64,000 bases of DNA from Sinonovacula constricta (GCA_007844125.1 CM017563.1:28247357-28311356); one strand, 5' to 3'. Shown: positions 1-13,254, numbered from the stretch's first letter. Translations and numbers: made by a program. The notes: a model not told the origin generated them from the sequence alone.

Positions 1-3000
1 AATATGTCAGCCGGAGAAAACGTTTGTCGACATATAGGGTTGTAAATATACCAGACTGTGTGTCGATTAATTGTGGAGTTGAAAATGTGCCAGCTGGAGG
101 AAACGTTTGTCGATATAGAGAACTGTAAATATGCCAGCCGGAGGAAGCGTTTGTCGATATATTATGAAGTGTAAATATGCCAGCCGGAGGAAGCGTTTGT
201 CGACTTATTATGAAGCTGTAAATATGCCAGCCGGAGGAAGCGTCTGTCGATATATAGAGCTGCAAATATGCCAGCCGGTAGAAACGTTTGTCGATATATT
301 ATGGAACTGTAAATATGCCAGCCGGTAGAAACGTTTGTCGATATATTATGGAGCTGTAAAAATGCCAGCCGGAGGAAACGTTTGTCGATTTATTATGGAG
401 CTGTAAATATGCCAGCCGGAGGAAGCGTTTGTTGATATATTATGGAGCTGTAAATATGCCAGCCGGTAGAAACGTTTGTCGATTTATTATAGATCTGTAA
501 ATATGCCAGCCTGAGGAAACTTTTGTCGATTTATTATGGAGCTGTAAATATGCCAGCCGGAGGAAGCGTTTGTCGATATATTTTGGAGCTGTAAATATGC
601 CAGCCGGTAGAATTGTTTGTCGATTTATTATGGAGCTGTAAATATGCCAGCCGGAGGAAACTTTTGTCGAATTATTATGGAGCTGTAAATATGCCAGCCG
701 GAGGAAGCGTTTGTCGATAGATTATGGAGCTGTTAATATGCCAGCCGGAGGAAGCGTTTGTCGATATGTTATGGAGCTGTAAATATGCCAGCCGGAGGAA
801 ACGTTTGTCGATTTATGATGGAGCTGTAAATATGCCAGCCGGAGGAAGCGTTTGTCGATATATTATGGAGCTATAAATATGCCAGCCGGAGGAAACGTTT
901 GTCGATTTATTATGGAGCTGTAAATATGCCAGCCGGTGGAAACATATGTCGATTTATTATGAAGCTGTAAATATGCCAGCCGGAGGAAGCGTTTGTCGAT
1001 ATATTATGGAGCTGTAAATATGCCAGCCGATGGAAGCGTTTGTCGATATATTATGGAGCTGTAAATATGCCAGCCGGAAGAAACCTTTGTCGATTTATTA
1101 TGGAGCTGTAAATATGCCAGCTGGAGGAAACGTTTGTCGACATATAGAGCTGTAAATATGCCAGCCGGTGGAAACGGTTGTCGATTAATTGTGGAACTGT
1201 AAATATGCCAGGCGGAGGAAACGTTTGTCGACATATAGAGCTGTAAATATGCCAGCCGGAGGAAGCGTCTGTCGATATATAGAGCTGTAAATATGCCAGC
1301 CGGTAGAAACGTTTGTCGATATATTATGGAGCTGTAAATATGCCAGCTGGAGGAAACGTTTGTCGATTTATTATCGAGCTGTATATACGCCAGCCGGTGG
1401 AGAGGTTTGTCGATATATTATGGATCTGTAAAGATGCCAGCTGGAGGAAAAGTTTGTCGACCTATAGGGCTGTAAATACCTGTATGCCAGCCGGCGGAAG
1501 CGTTTGTCGATATAAAGAGCTGTAAATATGCCAGCCGGAGGAAGCGTTTGTCGGTTTATTATGGAGCTGTAAATATGCCAGCCGGAGGAATCGTTTGTCG
1601 ATTTATTATGGAGCTGTAAATATGCCAGCCGGTGAAAACGTTTGTCGATATATTATGGAGCTGTAAATATGCCAGCCGGAGGAAGCGTTTGTCGATTTAT
1701 TATGGAGCTGTAAATATGCCAGCCGGAGAAAACGTTTTTCGATATATTACGGACCTGTAAATATGCCAGCTGGAGGAAACGTTTGTCGATTTATTATGGA
1801 GCTTTAAATATGCCAGTAGATAGAATCGTTTGTCGATATATTATAGAGCTGTAAATATGCCAGCCGGAGGAAGCGTTTGTCGATATATTATGTAGCTGTA
1901 AATATGCCAGCCGGAGGAAGCGTTTGTCGATATATTATGGAGCTGTAAATATGCCAGCCGGTGGAAACGTTTGTCGATATAATTATTATGGAGCTGTAAA
2001 TATGCCAGCCGGTAGAAACATTTGTCAATATATTATGGAGCTGTAAATATGCCAGTCGGAGGAAACGTTTGTCGATATATTATGGAGCTGTAAATATGCC
2101 AGCCGGAGGAAACGTTTGTCGATTTATTTTGGAGCTGTTAATATGCCAACCGGTGGAAACATTTGTCGATATATTATGGAGCTGTAAATATGCCAGCCGG
2201 TAGAAAAGTTTGTCGATTTATTATGGGGCTGTAAATATGCCAGCCCCTGGAAAAGTTTGTCGATTTTTTATAGAGCTGTAAATATCACAGCCGAAGGAAA
2301 CGTTTGTCAATTTATTATGGAGCTGTAAATATGCCAGCCGGAGGAAGCGTTTGTCGATATATTATGGAGCTGTAAATATGCCAGCCGGAGGAAACGTTTG
2401 TCGATTTATTATGGAGCTGTTAATATGCCAGCCGGTGGAAACATTTGTCGATTAAGTATGGAGCTGTGAATATGCCAGCCGGAGGAAACGTTTGTCGATT
2501 TATTATGGAGCTTTAAATATGCCAGCCGGAGGAAACGTTTGTCGATTTATTATGGAGCTTTAAATATGCCAGCTGCAGGGAGCGTTTGTCGATATATTAT
2601 GGAGCTGTAAATATGCCAGTCGATGGAATCGTTTGTCGATATATTAAAGAGCTGTAAATATGCCAGCCGGAGGAATCGTTTGTCGATATATTATGTAGCT
2701 GTAAATATGCCAGTCGGAGGAAGCGTTTGTCGATATATTATGGAGCTGTAAATATGCCAGCCGGTGGAAACGTTTGTCGATATATTATGGAGCTTTAAAT
2801 ATGCCAGCCGGAGGAAGCGTTTGTCGATATATTATAGAGCTGTAAATATGCCAGTCGATGGAATCGTTTGTCGATATATTAAAGAGCTGTAAATATGCCA
2901 GCCGGAGGAATCGTTTGTCGATATATTATGTAGCTGTAAATATGCCAGCCGGAGGAAGCGTTTGTCGATATATTATGGAGCTGTAAATATGCCAGCCGGT

Positions 3001-6000
3001 GGAAACGTTTGTCGATATAATTATTATGGAGCTGTAAATATGCCAGCCGGTAGAAACATTTGTCGATATATTATTGAGCTGTAAATATGCCAGCCGGAGG
3101 AAACGTTTGTCGATATATTATGGAGCTGTAAATATGCAAGCCGGAGGAAACGTTTGTCGATTGATTTTGGAGCTGTAAATATGCCAACCGGTGGAAACAT
3201 TTGTCGATATATTATGGAGCTGTAAATATGCCAGCCGGTAGAAAAGTTTGTCGATTTATTATGGAGCTGTAAATATGCCAGCCGCTGGAAACGTTTGTCG
3301 ATTTTTTATAGAGCTGTAAATATGCCAGCCGAAGGAAACGGTTGTCAATTTATTATGGAGCTGTAAATATGCCAGCCGGAGGAAACGTTTGTCGATTTAT
3401 TATGGAGCTGTTAATATGCCAGCCGGTGGAAACATTTGTCGATTAAGTATGGAGCTGTGAATATGCCAGCCCGAGGAAACGCTTGTCGATTTATTATGGA
3501 GCTTTAAATATGCCAGCCGGAGGAAACGTTTGTCGATTTATTATGGAGCTTTAAATATGCCAGCCGGAGGAAGCGTTTGTCGATATATTATGGAGCTGTA
3601 AATATGCCAGCCGCAGAAATCGTTTGTCGATATATTATAGAGCTGTAAATATGCCAGCCGGAGGAAGCGTTTGCCGATATATTATGGAGCTGTTAATATG
3701 CCAGCCGGTGGAAACATTTGTCGATTTAGTATGGAGCTGTAAATATGCCAGCCGGAGGAAGCGTTTGTCGATATAATTATTATGGAGCTGTAAATATGCC
3801 AGCCGGATGAAACGTTTGTCGATTTATTATGGAGCTGTAAATATGCCAGCTGGAGGAAACGTTTGTAGACCTATATGGCTGTATTTACATGTATGCCAGC
3901 CGGAGAAAACGTTTGTCGACATATAAAGTTGTAAATATACTAGCCGGTGGAACCGTGTGTCGATTATTTGTGGAGTTGTAAGCATGCCAGCCGGAGGAAG
4001 CGTTTGTCGACAAATAGCGCTGTAAATATGCCAGCCGGTGGAAACGTTTGTCGTTTTATTATTTAGCTGTAAGTATGCCAGCTGGAGAAAACGTTTGTCG
4101 ACATATAGAGCTGTAAATATGCCAGCTGGTGGAAACGGTTGTCGATAAATTGTGGAACTGTAAATATGCCAGGCGGAGGAAACGTTTGTCGACATACAGA
4201 GCTGTAAATATGCCAGCCGGAGGAAGCGTTTTTCTATATATGAAGCTGTAAATATGCCAGCCGGTTGAAACGTTTGTCGATATATTATGGAACTGTAAAT
4301 ATGCCAGCCGGTGGAAACGTTTGTCGATATATTATGGAGCTGTAAATATGCCAGCCGGTAGAAACGTTTGCCGATATATCATGGGACTGTAAATATGCCA
4401 GCCGCTGGAAACGTTTGTCGATATATTATGGAGCTGTAAATATGCAAACCGGAGGAAACGTTTGTCGATTTATTATGGAGCTGTAAATATGCCAGCCGGA
4501 GGAAACGTTTGTCGATATATTATGGAGCTGTAAATATGCCAGCCGGTAGAAACGTTTGCCGATATATCATGGAACTGTAAATATGCCAGCCGGTGGAAAC
4601 GTTTGTCGATATATTATGGAGTTGGAAATACGCCAGCCGGTGGAAACGTTTGTCGATATATTATGGAGTTGGAAATATGCCAGCCGGTAGAAACGTTTTT
4701 TGATTTTGTTATGCAACTGTACATATGCCAGCCGGTGGAAACGTTTTTCGATATATTATAGAGTTGTAAATATGCCAGCCTGTGGAAACGTTTGTCGATT
4801 TATTATAGAGCTGTAAATTTGCCAGCTGCTGGAAACGTTTGTCGATTTATTATGGAGCTTTAAATATGCTAGCAGGTGGAAACGTTTGTCGAAATATTAT
4901 GGAGCTGTAAATATGCCAGCCGGAGGAAGCGTTTGTCGATATATTATGGAGCTGTAACTATGTCAGAAGGTGGAAACGTTTGTCGATATATTATAGAGCT
5001 GTTTCTTTGCCAGCCGAAAGAAACGTTTTTCGATATATTATGGAGTTCTAACTATGCCAGCCGGTAGAAACGTTTGTCGATGTATTATGGAGCTGTAAAT
5101 ATGCCAGCCGGAGGAAACGTTTGTCGATATGTTATGGAGCTGTAAATATGCCAGCCGGTAGAAACGTTTGCCGATATATCATGGAACTGTAAATATGCCA
5201 GCCGGTGGAAACGTTTGTCGATATATTATGGAGTTGGAAATATGCCAGCCGGTGGAAACGTTTGTCGATATATTATGGAGTTGGAAATATGCCAGCCGGT
5301 AGAAACGTTTGACGATATTTTATGGAGCTGTAAATATGCCAGTCGGTAGAAACGTTTTTCGATTTTGTTATGCAACTGTACATATGCCAGCCGGTGGAAA
5401 CGTTGTCGATATATTATGGATCTGTAAATATGCCATCCGTAGGAAACGTTGTTGATATATTATGGAGCTGTAAATATGCCAGCCTGTGGAAACGTTTGTC
5501 GATTTATTATAGAGCTGTAACTTTGCCAGCTGCTGGAAACGTTTGTCGATTTATTATGGAGCTTTAAATATGCCAGCAGGTGGAAACGTTTGTCGATATA
5601 TTACGGACCTGTAAATATGCCAGCTGGAGGAAACGTTTGTCGATTTATTATGGAGCTTTAAATATGCTAGCAGGTGGAAACGTTTGTTGATATATTATGG
5701 AGCTGTAAATATGCCAGCAGGAGGAAACGTTTGTCGATATATTATGGAGCTGTAAATATGCCAGCCGGAGGAAACGTTTGTCGATATATTATGGAGCTGT
5801 AAATATGCCAGGCGGAGGAAGCGTTCGTCGATATATTATGGAGCTGTAAATATGCCAGCCGGAGGAAGCGTCCGTCGATATATTATGGAGCTGTAAATAT
5901 GCCAGCCGGAGGAAGCGTTCGTCGATATATTATGGAGCTGTAAATATGCCAGCTGGAGGAAACGTTTGTCGATATATTATGGAGCTGTAAATATGCCAGC

Positions 6001-6935
6001 CGGAGGAAGCGTTCGTCGATATATTATGGAGCTGTAAATATGCCAGCCGGAGGAAGCGTTCGTCGATATATTATGGAGCCTTAAATATGCCAGCCGCTGG
6101 AAACGTTTGTCGATATATTATGGAGCTGTAAATATGCCAGCTGGAGGAAAAGTTTGTCGATATATTATGGAGCTGTAAATATGCCAGCCGGAGGAAACGT
6201 TTGTCGATATATTATGGAGCTGTAAATATGCCAGCCGGAGGAAGCGTTCGTCGATATATTATGGAGCTGTAAATATGCCAGCTGGAGGAAACGTTTGTCG
6301 ATATATTATGGAGCTGTAAATATGCCAGCTGGAGGAAGCGTTCGTCGATATATTATGGAGCTGTAAATATGCCAGCCGGAGGAAACGTTTGTCGATATAT
6401 TATGGAGCTGTAACTATGTCAGAAGGTGGAAACGTTTGTCGATATATTATAGAGCTGTAACTATGTCAGCCGGTGAAAACATTTGTCGATATATTATAGA
6501 GCTGTAACTATGTCAGAAGGTGGAAACGTTGGTCGATATATTATGGAGCTGTAACTATGTCAGAAGGTGGAAACGTTGGTCGATATATTATGGAGCTGTA
6601 ACTATGTCAGAAGGTGGAAACGTTGGTCGATATATTATGGAGCTGTAACTATGTCAGAAGGAGGAAACGTTTGTCGATATATTATGGAGCTGTAACTATG
6701 TCAGAAGGTGGAAACGTTGGTCGATATATTATGGAGCTGTAACTATGTCAGAAGGTGGAAACGTTTGTCGATATATTATAGAGCTGTTATTATGTCAGAA
6801 GGTGGAAACGTTTGTCGATATATTATAGAGCTGTTTCTTTGCCAGCCGAAAGAAACGTTTTTCGATATATTATGGAGTTCTAACTATGCCAGCCGGTAGA
6901 AACGTTTGTCGATGTATTTTGGACCTGTAAATATG
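1..6935. repeat. 47-bp minisatellite array, about 147 copies, truncated by the window edge
   Basis: Head-to-tail repeat with a monomer of about 47 bp. Its recognisable parts are ATATGCCAGCCGGAGGAA, then ACGTTTGTCGATATATTATG, then GAGCTGTAA. Shorter (about 44 bp, CGACATATAGAGCTG) and longer (about 50 bp, ATATAATTATTATGG) variants are interspersed, so period is not strictly kept. Blocks near 5700-6400 (GGAAGCGTTCGTCG subtype) and 6400-6830 (CTATGTCAGAAGGTGG subtype) are locally homogeneous, which suggests recent amplification. The repeat ends where CTGTAAATATG gives way to unique sequence near 6935. 47 is not a multiple of three and stops recur, so no coding role is indicated. Confidence 0.97.
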
Positions 6936-7754
6936 TAGGTTGATAAAACGAGAAAAGGGGCCAAATTAAAATTAAAGAAAAGCATTATCATTTTATTCGA
7001 ACCTGAGAATTCTTTCAAGTCAAGTACTCTGCCGACTATGCCACTGATTTCTGGTACGTGCATAACTTATAAAGCTTTAATACTTGTACGATTTTATAAA
7101 ATATTCATATACTATAAGTCATTGTGTTGTATGTCTATCCCAATTAGAAATAAGGGTAGATCATCCCAACAATTAAGTGTTGGCACGCATACAAATGGGT
7201 TATTTGTGTTCATTTCTGCTATCGCTGCATTATTAAATAGAGTTATATGTAATACTTCGCAATAACAAAGAGCAATTTCGAAAAGTTGTATCCTTTGCCG
7301 ATGTTGTCATAGTACATTACACTTTTGTTTCGTAGGGGATAATTAACAGTATTAAAACTGTTGTTGGTTCTGGATTTTGAGGAAGTAGCTGCTGCAGAGT
7401 CTGCTTATATTAATAAACTGTATTCAAGTCTTAAGTAGGGATTTATCCGAAATTTAATGGACATTAAAATAAAAATAAATAAATTTATACAACTCATTTT
7501 AAACAGGAAAAAACGGCAACCGTACCTTCTCAAATGTTTAAAATGGTTACATAATAAGTAGTCACCAGTTTAGCTACGTACGGAGAACCTTTGATAATGT
7601 CGGAATAGTCTGAAGACATGTATAGATTCAATTTCTGTTGTCAGTGTTTTAGCTTGTGACTCTTTTGTGGAACCAATGTTTTAAGTAAAAGAACAGTCTC
7701 ACGAAAGTGGTTAGTCCTTTTTTTTAAAAATATACCCGTGTCGATGATCTTCCT
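6936..7754. other. unique AT-rich spacer, no gene recognised
   Basis: Non-repetitive DNA between the 47-bp array and the first SINE. Only short open frames occur (75 codons at most). None shows recognisable domains or supporting splice signals. Confidence 0.6.
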
Positions 7755-7965
7755 ATATTTTTAGATACATCGCAGCGAAAAATTCTGATCATTATAAGAC
7801 CCCAGACAAATTCCTGGGTAGAACCGCAGACGCACCGAAGGTCAGCTGGAAGACCTTCCAACATTAAGTCCTTCGCCCCGAACGGAACTCGAACCCACGC
7901 TGTGAGAGGCCTAGAAGTTAGATGAATAACAAATCAGCGACTCTACCACCACGCCTCGTGCGTCC
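7755..7965 (-). mobile_element. tRNA-derived SINE, diverged copy on minus
   Basis: On the minus strand an RNA polymerase III box A (TGGTAGAGTCG, plus-strand 7938-7948) and box B (GGTTCGAGTTCC, 7884-7895) lie about 43 bp apart, as in a tRNA head. The body follows with GGTCTTCCAGCTG and GGTTCTACCCAGG. From memory this body resembles the conserved central part of a widespread mollusc SINE. The 3' side decays into AT-rich sequence near 7755. A functional tRNA is unlikely because the head does not fold cleanly and has a long variable part. The 3' boundary is uncertain and no target duplication was found. Confidence 0.78.
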
Positions 7966-8043
7966 CTGAAATTATGTCTTTAGTCCGGCAGTTAGGTATG
8001 GTTACGGCGCACCCCCACAGACTTTTTTCATGGGTCCCAAAAT

Positions 8044-8290
8044 GTTCGTTAGAGTGTCTAGAAACAGAATATCCAATGTACTCAAAAAATATACCTATTT
8101 GGGCTATATGTAAAACCATGTGTAATGAGAATCTGAAAATAGATTTTATTTTTTAAAAAGTTTATAAGATTCTGTTTGTTTAAAAGCAATATTTTCAAAC
8201 AAACTCAACAGTTTCTAGAGTTATATATTTTCATATAGCCCAAATGAGTTTATTTTTGAGTACATTGGAGATTCTGTTTCTAACGAGAAC
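8044..8290. mobile_element. long-arm inverted-repeat (foldback or MITE-like) element
   Basis: Plus-strand 8044-8109 and 8233-8290 are inverted copies of each other. Shared blocks include AAACAGAAT, CCAATGTACTCAAAAA and ATTTGGGCTATAT, with GTTAG near both outer ends. The left arm carries a 9-base insertion and both arms have scattered substitutions. The loop of about 123 bp is AT-rich and non-coding. The right arm ends where the next SINE begins at about 8291, so a target duplication cannot be read there. The superfamily is unknown. Confidence 0.65.
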
Positions 8291-8620
8291 GGACCTGGTA
8301 GCGCAATTGGTAGAACGTCCAGGTCCTGGAAGCCCCGGGTACGATAACGGGCAGCGACATACCAAAGTCGTTAAAAATGGTATCGGTATAGCTCCCTTGC
8401 TAACACCCAAGCAAATAATAGCGTAGTTCCACGACTGGTTGGTCCGATGTCTGGATTAACTGACTGGGTGCGGTATCATGCCAGGTGTTCACGGCATGCT
8501 ATACACAGCGAAGGCAGCACTTCATCTGCTTCAAGTGAACACCGTGTTCAGACAACTGAAACACTGTTGGTGGGACGATAAACCCAATAAACAAAAACAT
8601 AAACACCCTAATAAACATTT
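8291..8620 (+). mobile_element. tRNA-derived SINE, nearly full length, on plus
   Basis: The box A consensus is perfect (TAGCGCAATTGG, 8299-8310). A degraded box B lies around GGGTACGATAACG (8337-8349). The body includes GCTCCCTTGCTAACACCCAA, GACTGGGTGCGGTATCATG, CCAGGTGTTCACGGCATGC and AAGGCAGCACTTCATCTGC. The 3' end is an A-rich tail, AAACCCAATAAACAAAAAC, with a second AATAAAC copy. From memory this body type is common in bivalve and gastropod SINEs. Short open frames inside it are not genes. It abuts the inverted-repeat element on its 5' side. Confidence 0.85.
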
Positions 8621-10034
8621 TGGTACCCATGAAAAAAAGTCTGGTGGTGGGGGCGATATGCGGTAACTAAGCTGCCGGACTACTTAGTTTCAAAATTCAA
8701 AATCAGTCCCCAGAAAGTAAAGATATTTATCCGTTTAATTAATATAATTAATATAATTTATGTGTAAGAAGGTTAAATTTTGATCTGTTAGTTTTAACGA
8801 ATTGCTGCTTCCAGTCAAGACCATTTTCACGCATCATCTTGGGGGCAACCTAGAGGCGTGCGATGTAAAAAAAAAATAATGAAGAAACGTTTTCTGTAAC
8901 TGTCATATTATTAATTAGACTGGATTTTGGCTTCGTTTAAATGTTGTAAACTCTGTAAACCAGACAGACACCTCTGCATGACACACGCCACGTGACTTAT
9001 AATTGAAGGTAGCTCTATAACGAGGCACCTTGGTCGTTAGTGTCCGTCCGCGGTAATCTTACAACATGCAGCTGACATTTATAGCTCGCCGACTGATTTT
9101 CCACCTTGGCATTTTCTTCGTTAAGAGATGGTCGATAGAAAACATCGTGCATAAACGTCACAAGCCGCTTCTTGGTTTGCCTGTATTGTCTTACAGGAGT
9201 CTTATTCTTATTCCCAATGAAAGAGTGTTGTCGTGGGAATGATTGTAAAAAAAGATCGAATTCCCCAAGTCGGGTATGCATACTAGACAATAAGATGTTG
9301 TAGTCGGAAGGACCCCGCCCTGTAGCAGCACATGTTACTGTTACATTTATAACATACTAACTGTAGAACTGTGGTCCGTTTCAACTAACATCCTAGGACA
9401 GCCTTACTGAAAATACCAACACTAAACTATCGTGTAGAGAATTTCAATTCAGGTCACTGGATATTTAGCGCAGGCAAATTGCTAATATCTAAACAGATCA
9501 CAAATGTATGAACGCAAGGCTTTAGATGTTATTAAAAGTATGGTACCGTGTTAAAAGGAAAAGATTGTCATGAATAACAAAATGAAAAATAGTGTCTGTG
9601 GAGTCGAATTTTATCAGTGTCGCTGTCGAAGTTCTGAGTAAAGAGTCTTAAGGACTGATTACATGCTATATTGTTGAACTTGTTCATTATGTAATTATTA
9701 AGGAAATGTTATCCAGATACACAACTGTTACGACCGGTGTCGCTATATAAGTTTATTTATAAAATGGTACGTTTACTAAACGACTAAATGGTGTAACAGA
9801 AGGAACAAGCCAGCAACAAACTATTACAATAATGTTTTATTTTAATTAACAATTAAATCTTTGGCGCAATAAAACAATAACAAATAAATGAGACAAAATT
9901 TCAGAAAGCAAATTAAATGTTAGCTTACAGTTTGCCCCTTTAGAAGGTGTCCCTTAAACAGTTCAAATAATAATCCAACGTCGGATAATCCTGAAGAGTT
10001 TTCGGTAGAATGTACTAGTAGATAAGCACAGTTG
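8621..10034. other. unique AT-rich spacer, no gene recognised
   Basis: Non-repetitive sequence between SINE and MITE. A minus-strand open frame of 91 codons at 9015-9290 has no recognised domain and no convincing splice context, so it is not called as a gene. 10027-10034 (CACAGTTG) is the left target-site duplication of the MITE that follows. Confidence 0.55.
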
Positions 10035-10396
10035 CAGGCGCGTTTCTGCCATTACGCACTTTACGCACGTGCGTAACTTCCGTTCGAAAAATCGAAAATC
10101 TGAAAGTACCAAAAACACTAAGAAAGTCGATGCCTACACCGGGTTAGGAATGATATATCTTATTTCCGTAGTTTCTATGTTATAAAATCTTATTACCACA
10201 CCATTAAAGTTGAAAAGGTTTTAAAATGATTAAACTTATACACGTCAGGATTTTAGTCGTTCATATTTTTCCTCGCATGTCCGCATTTCACCTCTTATTC
10301 ATTAGAAAAGAATCGAATATAATTAAAAGTATTACTACAAAGGTTATTTCCCTTGTAATTGTGCGTAACTTCAATAACGACCTAGATACGCGCCTG
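10035..10396. mobile_element. non-autonomous hAT-type MITE, 362 bp, with 8-bp target duplication
   Basis: Terminal inverted repeats CAGGCGCGTTTCT (10035-10047) and, read inward on the other strand, CAGGCGCGTATCT (10384-10396) match at 12 of 13 bases. The element is flanked on both sides by a perfect 8-bp direct repeat CACAGTTG (10027-10034 and 10397-10404). An 8-bp duplication and termini beginning CAGG are characteristic of the hAT superfamily. Subterminal motifs of the form ACGCAC or GTGCGT recur at 10054, 10063, 10069 and 10361, with GTGCGTAACTTC near both ends. These are candidate transposase binding sites. The AT-rich interior has no open frame for a transposase. Confidence 0.88.
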
Positions 10397-10404
10397 CACA
10401 GTTG

Positions 10405-10798
10405 AAATAATCCAAAGGTAGAACAATACACGAATGTAAATGATATAATTCCAAATCCAACACTTCTATTTTTATATCACTGTAGAATATAATAAGTCCA
10501 TGTAAATTCCAGCACAGAAAGATTTAATATAGAAGCTGCAAGTATTTCTAAACTATATGTCCAAACTCTATGTCCAAACGTTTATCTAAACTTCATCCAA
10601 ACTTACTTTAAATCGGCAAACACGTCCTTATATATACAAATGAACTTTCTAGCATGGTCCTTTTCTTCTCGCAGTTACGCGAATACTACGTCATAAAAAC
10701 CACTACGGTAAACAACCTGACTAGGGTAACCTTAAACGCTGGTATACTACTGTACATAACAACAACTCAATATATATGTTTACCTTTCAATTTGCAGA
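10405..10798. other. unique AT-rich spacer, nothing recognised
   Basis: Sequence between the MITE and the 35-bp array with no open frame of note. It contains a short local duplication (ATATGTCCAAACTC then CTATGTCCAAACG near 10554-10580). Confidence 0.55.
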
Positions 10799-10960
10799 GT
10801 GACTGATCGTTGTTGTCGACTGGTCACTATGGGGTGATTGGTCATTGTCTTAGACTGGCCACTTTCCGGTGACTGATCGTCGTTTTAGAATCTCCACTCT
10901 CTGGTGGCTGATCGTTGTTGTCAACTGTTCACTATCGGGTGACTGATCATTGTTTTAGAC

Positions 10961-13254
10961 TGGACTCTTTCGGGTAATTTATCGTTATTGTTGACTGGTC
11001 ACTCTCGGGTGACTGGTCGTTGTTGCAGACAGGTCGTCTTCAGTGACGGATCGTTGTGGTATACTGGTCACTTTCGTGTGACTGGTCGCTCCATGGTGAC
11101 TGATTCTTGGTGTAGACTGTTCACTCTCTGGTGAATGATCTTTGTTGAAGACAGACCACTCTCTGGTGACTGATCGTTATTGTAGACTGGTCACTCTCTG
11201 TTGACCGATCCCTGTTGTAGACTGGTCACTCTCTGGTGATTGATCGTTGTTGGAAACTCTCAACTCCCTAGTGACTGATCGTTGTTGCAGACTCTGCACA
11301 CTCTGGTGACTGATCCTTGCTGTCGACTGGTCACTCTCTGGAGACTGATCGTTGTTGTAGACTGGCCACTCTCTGGGGACGGATCGTTTTTGTAAACTGG
11401 TCACTGTCTGGTGACTGATCGTTGTTGTAGACTGGCCACTCTCTGGGTACTGATCCTTGCTGTAGACTGGCCACTCTCTTGTGACTGATCGTTATTGTAG
11501 ACTGGTCACTCTCTGGGGATTGATCGTTGTTGTAAACCGGCCACTCTCTGGGGACTGATCGTTGTTGTAGACTGGTCACTCTCTGGGGACTGATCGTTGT
11601 CGTAGACTGGCCACTCTCTGGTGAGTGATCGTGGTTGTAGACTGGTCACTCTTTGGTGACTAGTCGTTGTTGTAGACACTCCAATCTCTGGTGACTGATC
11701 GTTGTTGTAGACTGGCCACTCTCTGGTGACTGATCGTTGTTGTAAACTGGTCACTCTCTGGGGGACTGATCGTTGTTGTAAACTGGTCACTCTCGGGGGA
11801 CTGACCGTTGTTGTAGACTGGCCATTCTCTGATGACTAGTCGTTGTTGTAAACTGGCCACTCTCTGGTGACTGATCGTTGTTGTAGACTGGCCACTCTCT
11901 GGTGACTGATCGTTGTTGTAGACTGGCCACTCTCTGGTGACTGATCCTTGCTGTAGACTTGCCACTCTCTGGTGACTGATCGTTGTTGTAGATTGGCCAC
12001 TCTCTGGTGACTGATCGTTGTTTTAAACTAGTCACTCTCTGGTGACTGATCCTTGCTGTAGACGGGCCACTCTCTGGTGACTGATCGTTGTTTGTAGACT
12101 GACCACTCTCTGGTGACTGATCGTTGTTGTAGAGTGGCCACTCTCTGGTGACTGATCCTTGCTGTAGACTGACCACTCTCTGGTGACTGATCGTTGTTGT
12201 AGACTTGCCACTCTCTGGTGGCTGATCGTTGTTGTAGACTGGTCACTCTCTGGTGCCTGATCGTTGTTGTAAACTGGTCACTCTCTGGGGACTGATCACT
12301 GTTTTAAACTGGTCACTCTCTGGTGGCTGATCGTTGTTGTAGACTGGCCACTCTCTTGTGACTGATCGTTGTTGTAGACTGGCCACTATCTGGTGGTTTA
12401 TCGTTGTTGTAGACTGGCCACTCTCTGATGACTGATCGTTGTTGTAGACTGGCCACTCTGTGGTGACTGATTGTTGTTGTAGACTGGTCACTCTGTGGTG
12501 ACTGATTGTTGTTGTAGACTAGTCACTCTCTGGTGACTGATCGTTGTTGTAAACTGGTTACTCTGTGGGGACTGATCGTTGTTGTAGACTCTCCACTCTC
12601 TGGTGACTAATCGTTGTTGTAGACTGGCCACTCTCTGGTGACTGATCGTTGTTGTAGATTGGCCACTCTCTGGTGACTGATCGTTGTTGTAGACTGGCCA
12701 CTCTCTGGTGACTGGTCGTTGTTGTAGACTGGCCACTCTCTGGTGACTGACCGTTGTTGTAGACTGGCCACTCTCTGGGGACTGATCGTTGTTGTAGATT
12801 GGCCACTCTCTGGTGACTGATCGTTGTTGTAGACTGGCCACTCTCTTGTGACTGATCGTTGTTGTAGAATGGCCACTCTCTGGTGACTGATCGTTGTTGT
12901 AGACTGGCCACTCACTGGTGACTGGTTGTTGTTGTAGACTCTCCACTCTCTGGTGGCTGATCGTTGTTGTAGACTGGCCACTCTCTGGTTACTGATCGTT
13001 GTTGTAGACTGGCCACTTTCTGGTGACTGATCGTTGTTATAAACGGGTCACTCTCTGGGGACTGATCGTTGTTGTAGCCTCTCCACTCTCTGGGGACTGA
13101 TCGTTGTTGTAGACTGGTCACTCTCTGGGGACTGATCGTTGTTGTAGACTGGCCACTCTCTGGGGATCGATCGTTGTTGTAGACTGGCCACTCTCTTGGG
13201 ACTGATCGTTGTTGTAGACTGGCCACTCTCTGGTGACTGATCGTTGTTGTAGAC
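10961..13254. repeat. 2294-bp segment, first copy of a tandem duplication inside the 35-bp array
   Basis: Begins at TGGACTCTTTCGGGTAATTT and recurs from 13255 with very few differences. Distinctive irregular monomers (GACAGGTCGTCTTCAG; CTGGTCGCTCCATGG) occur in the same order in both copies, so this is one duplication event, not independent amplification. Confidence 0.9.

Noticed and set aside
1..6935. CRISPR-like regularly spaced repeats
   Set aside because: Monomers are contiguous with no unique spacers, the whole unit repeats, and the context is eukaryotic.
8244..8666. Two short plus-strand frames as genes
   Set aside because: Both overlap the SINE at 8291-8620 and its tail.
9015..9290. 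91-codon minus frame as an exon
   Set aside because: No domain, no clear splice sites and length near chance. Left as undecided.
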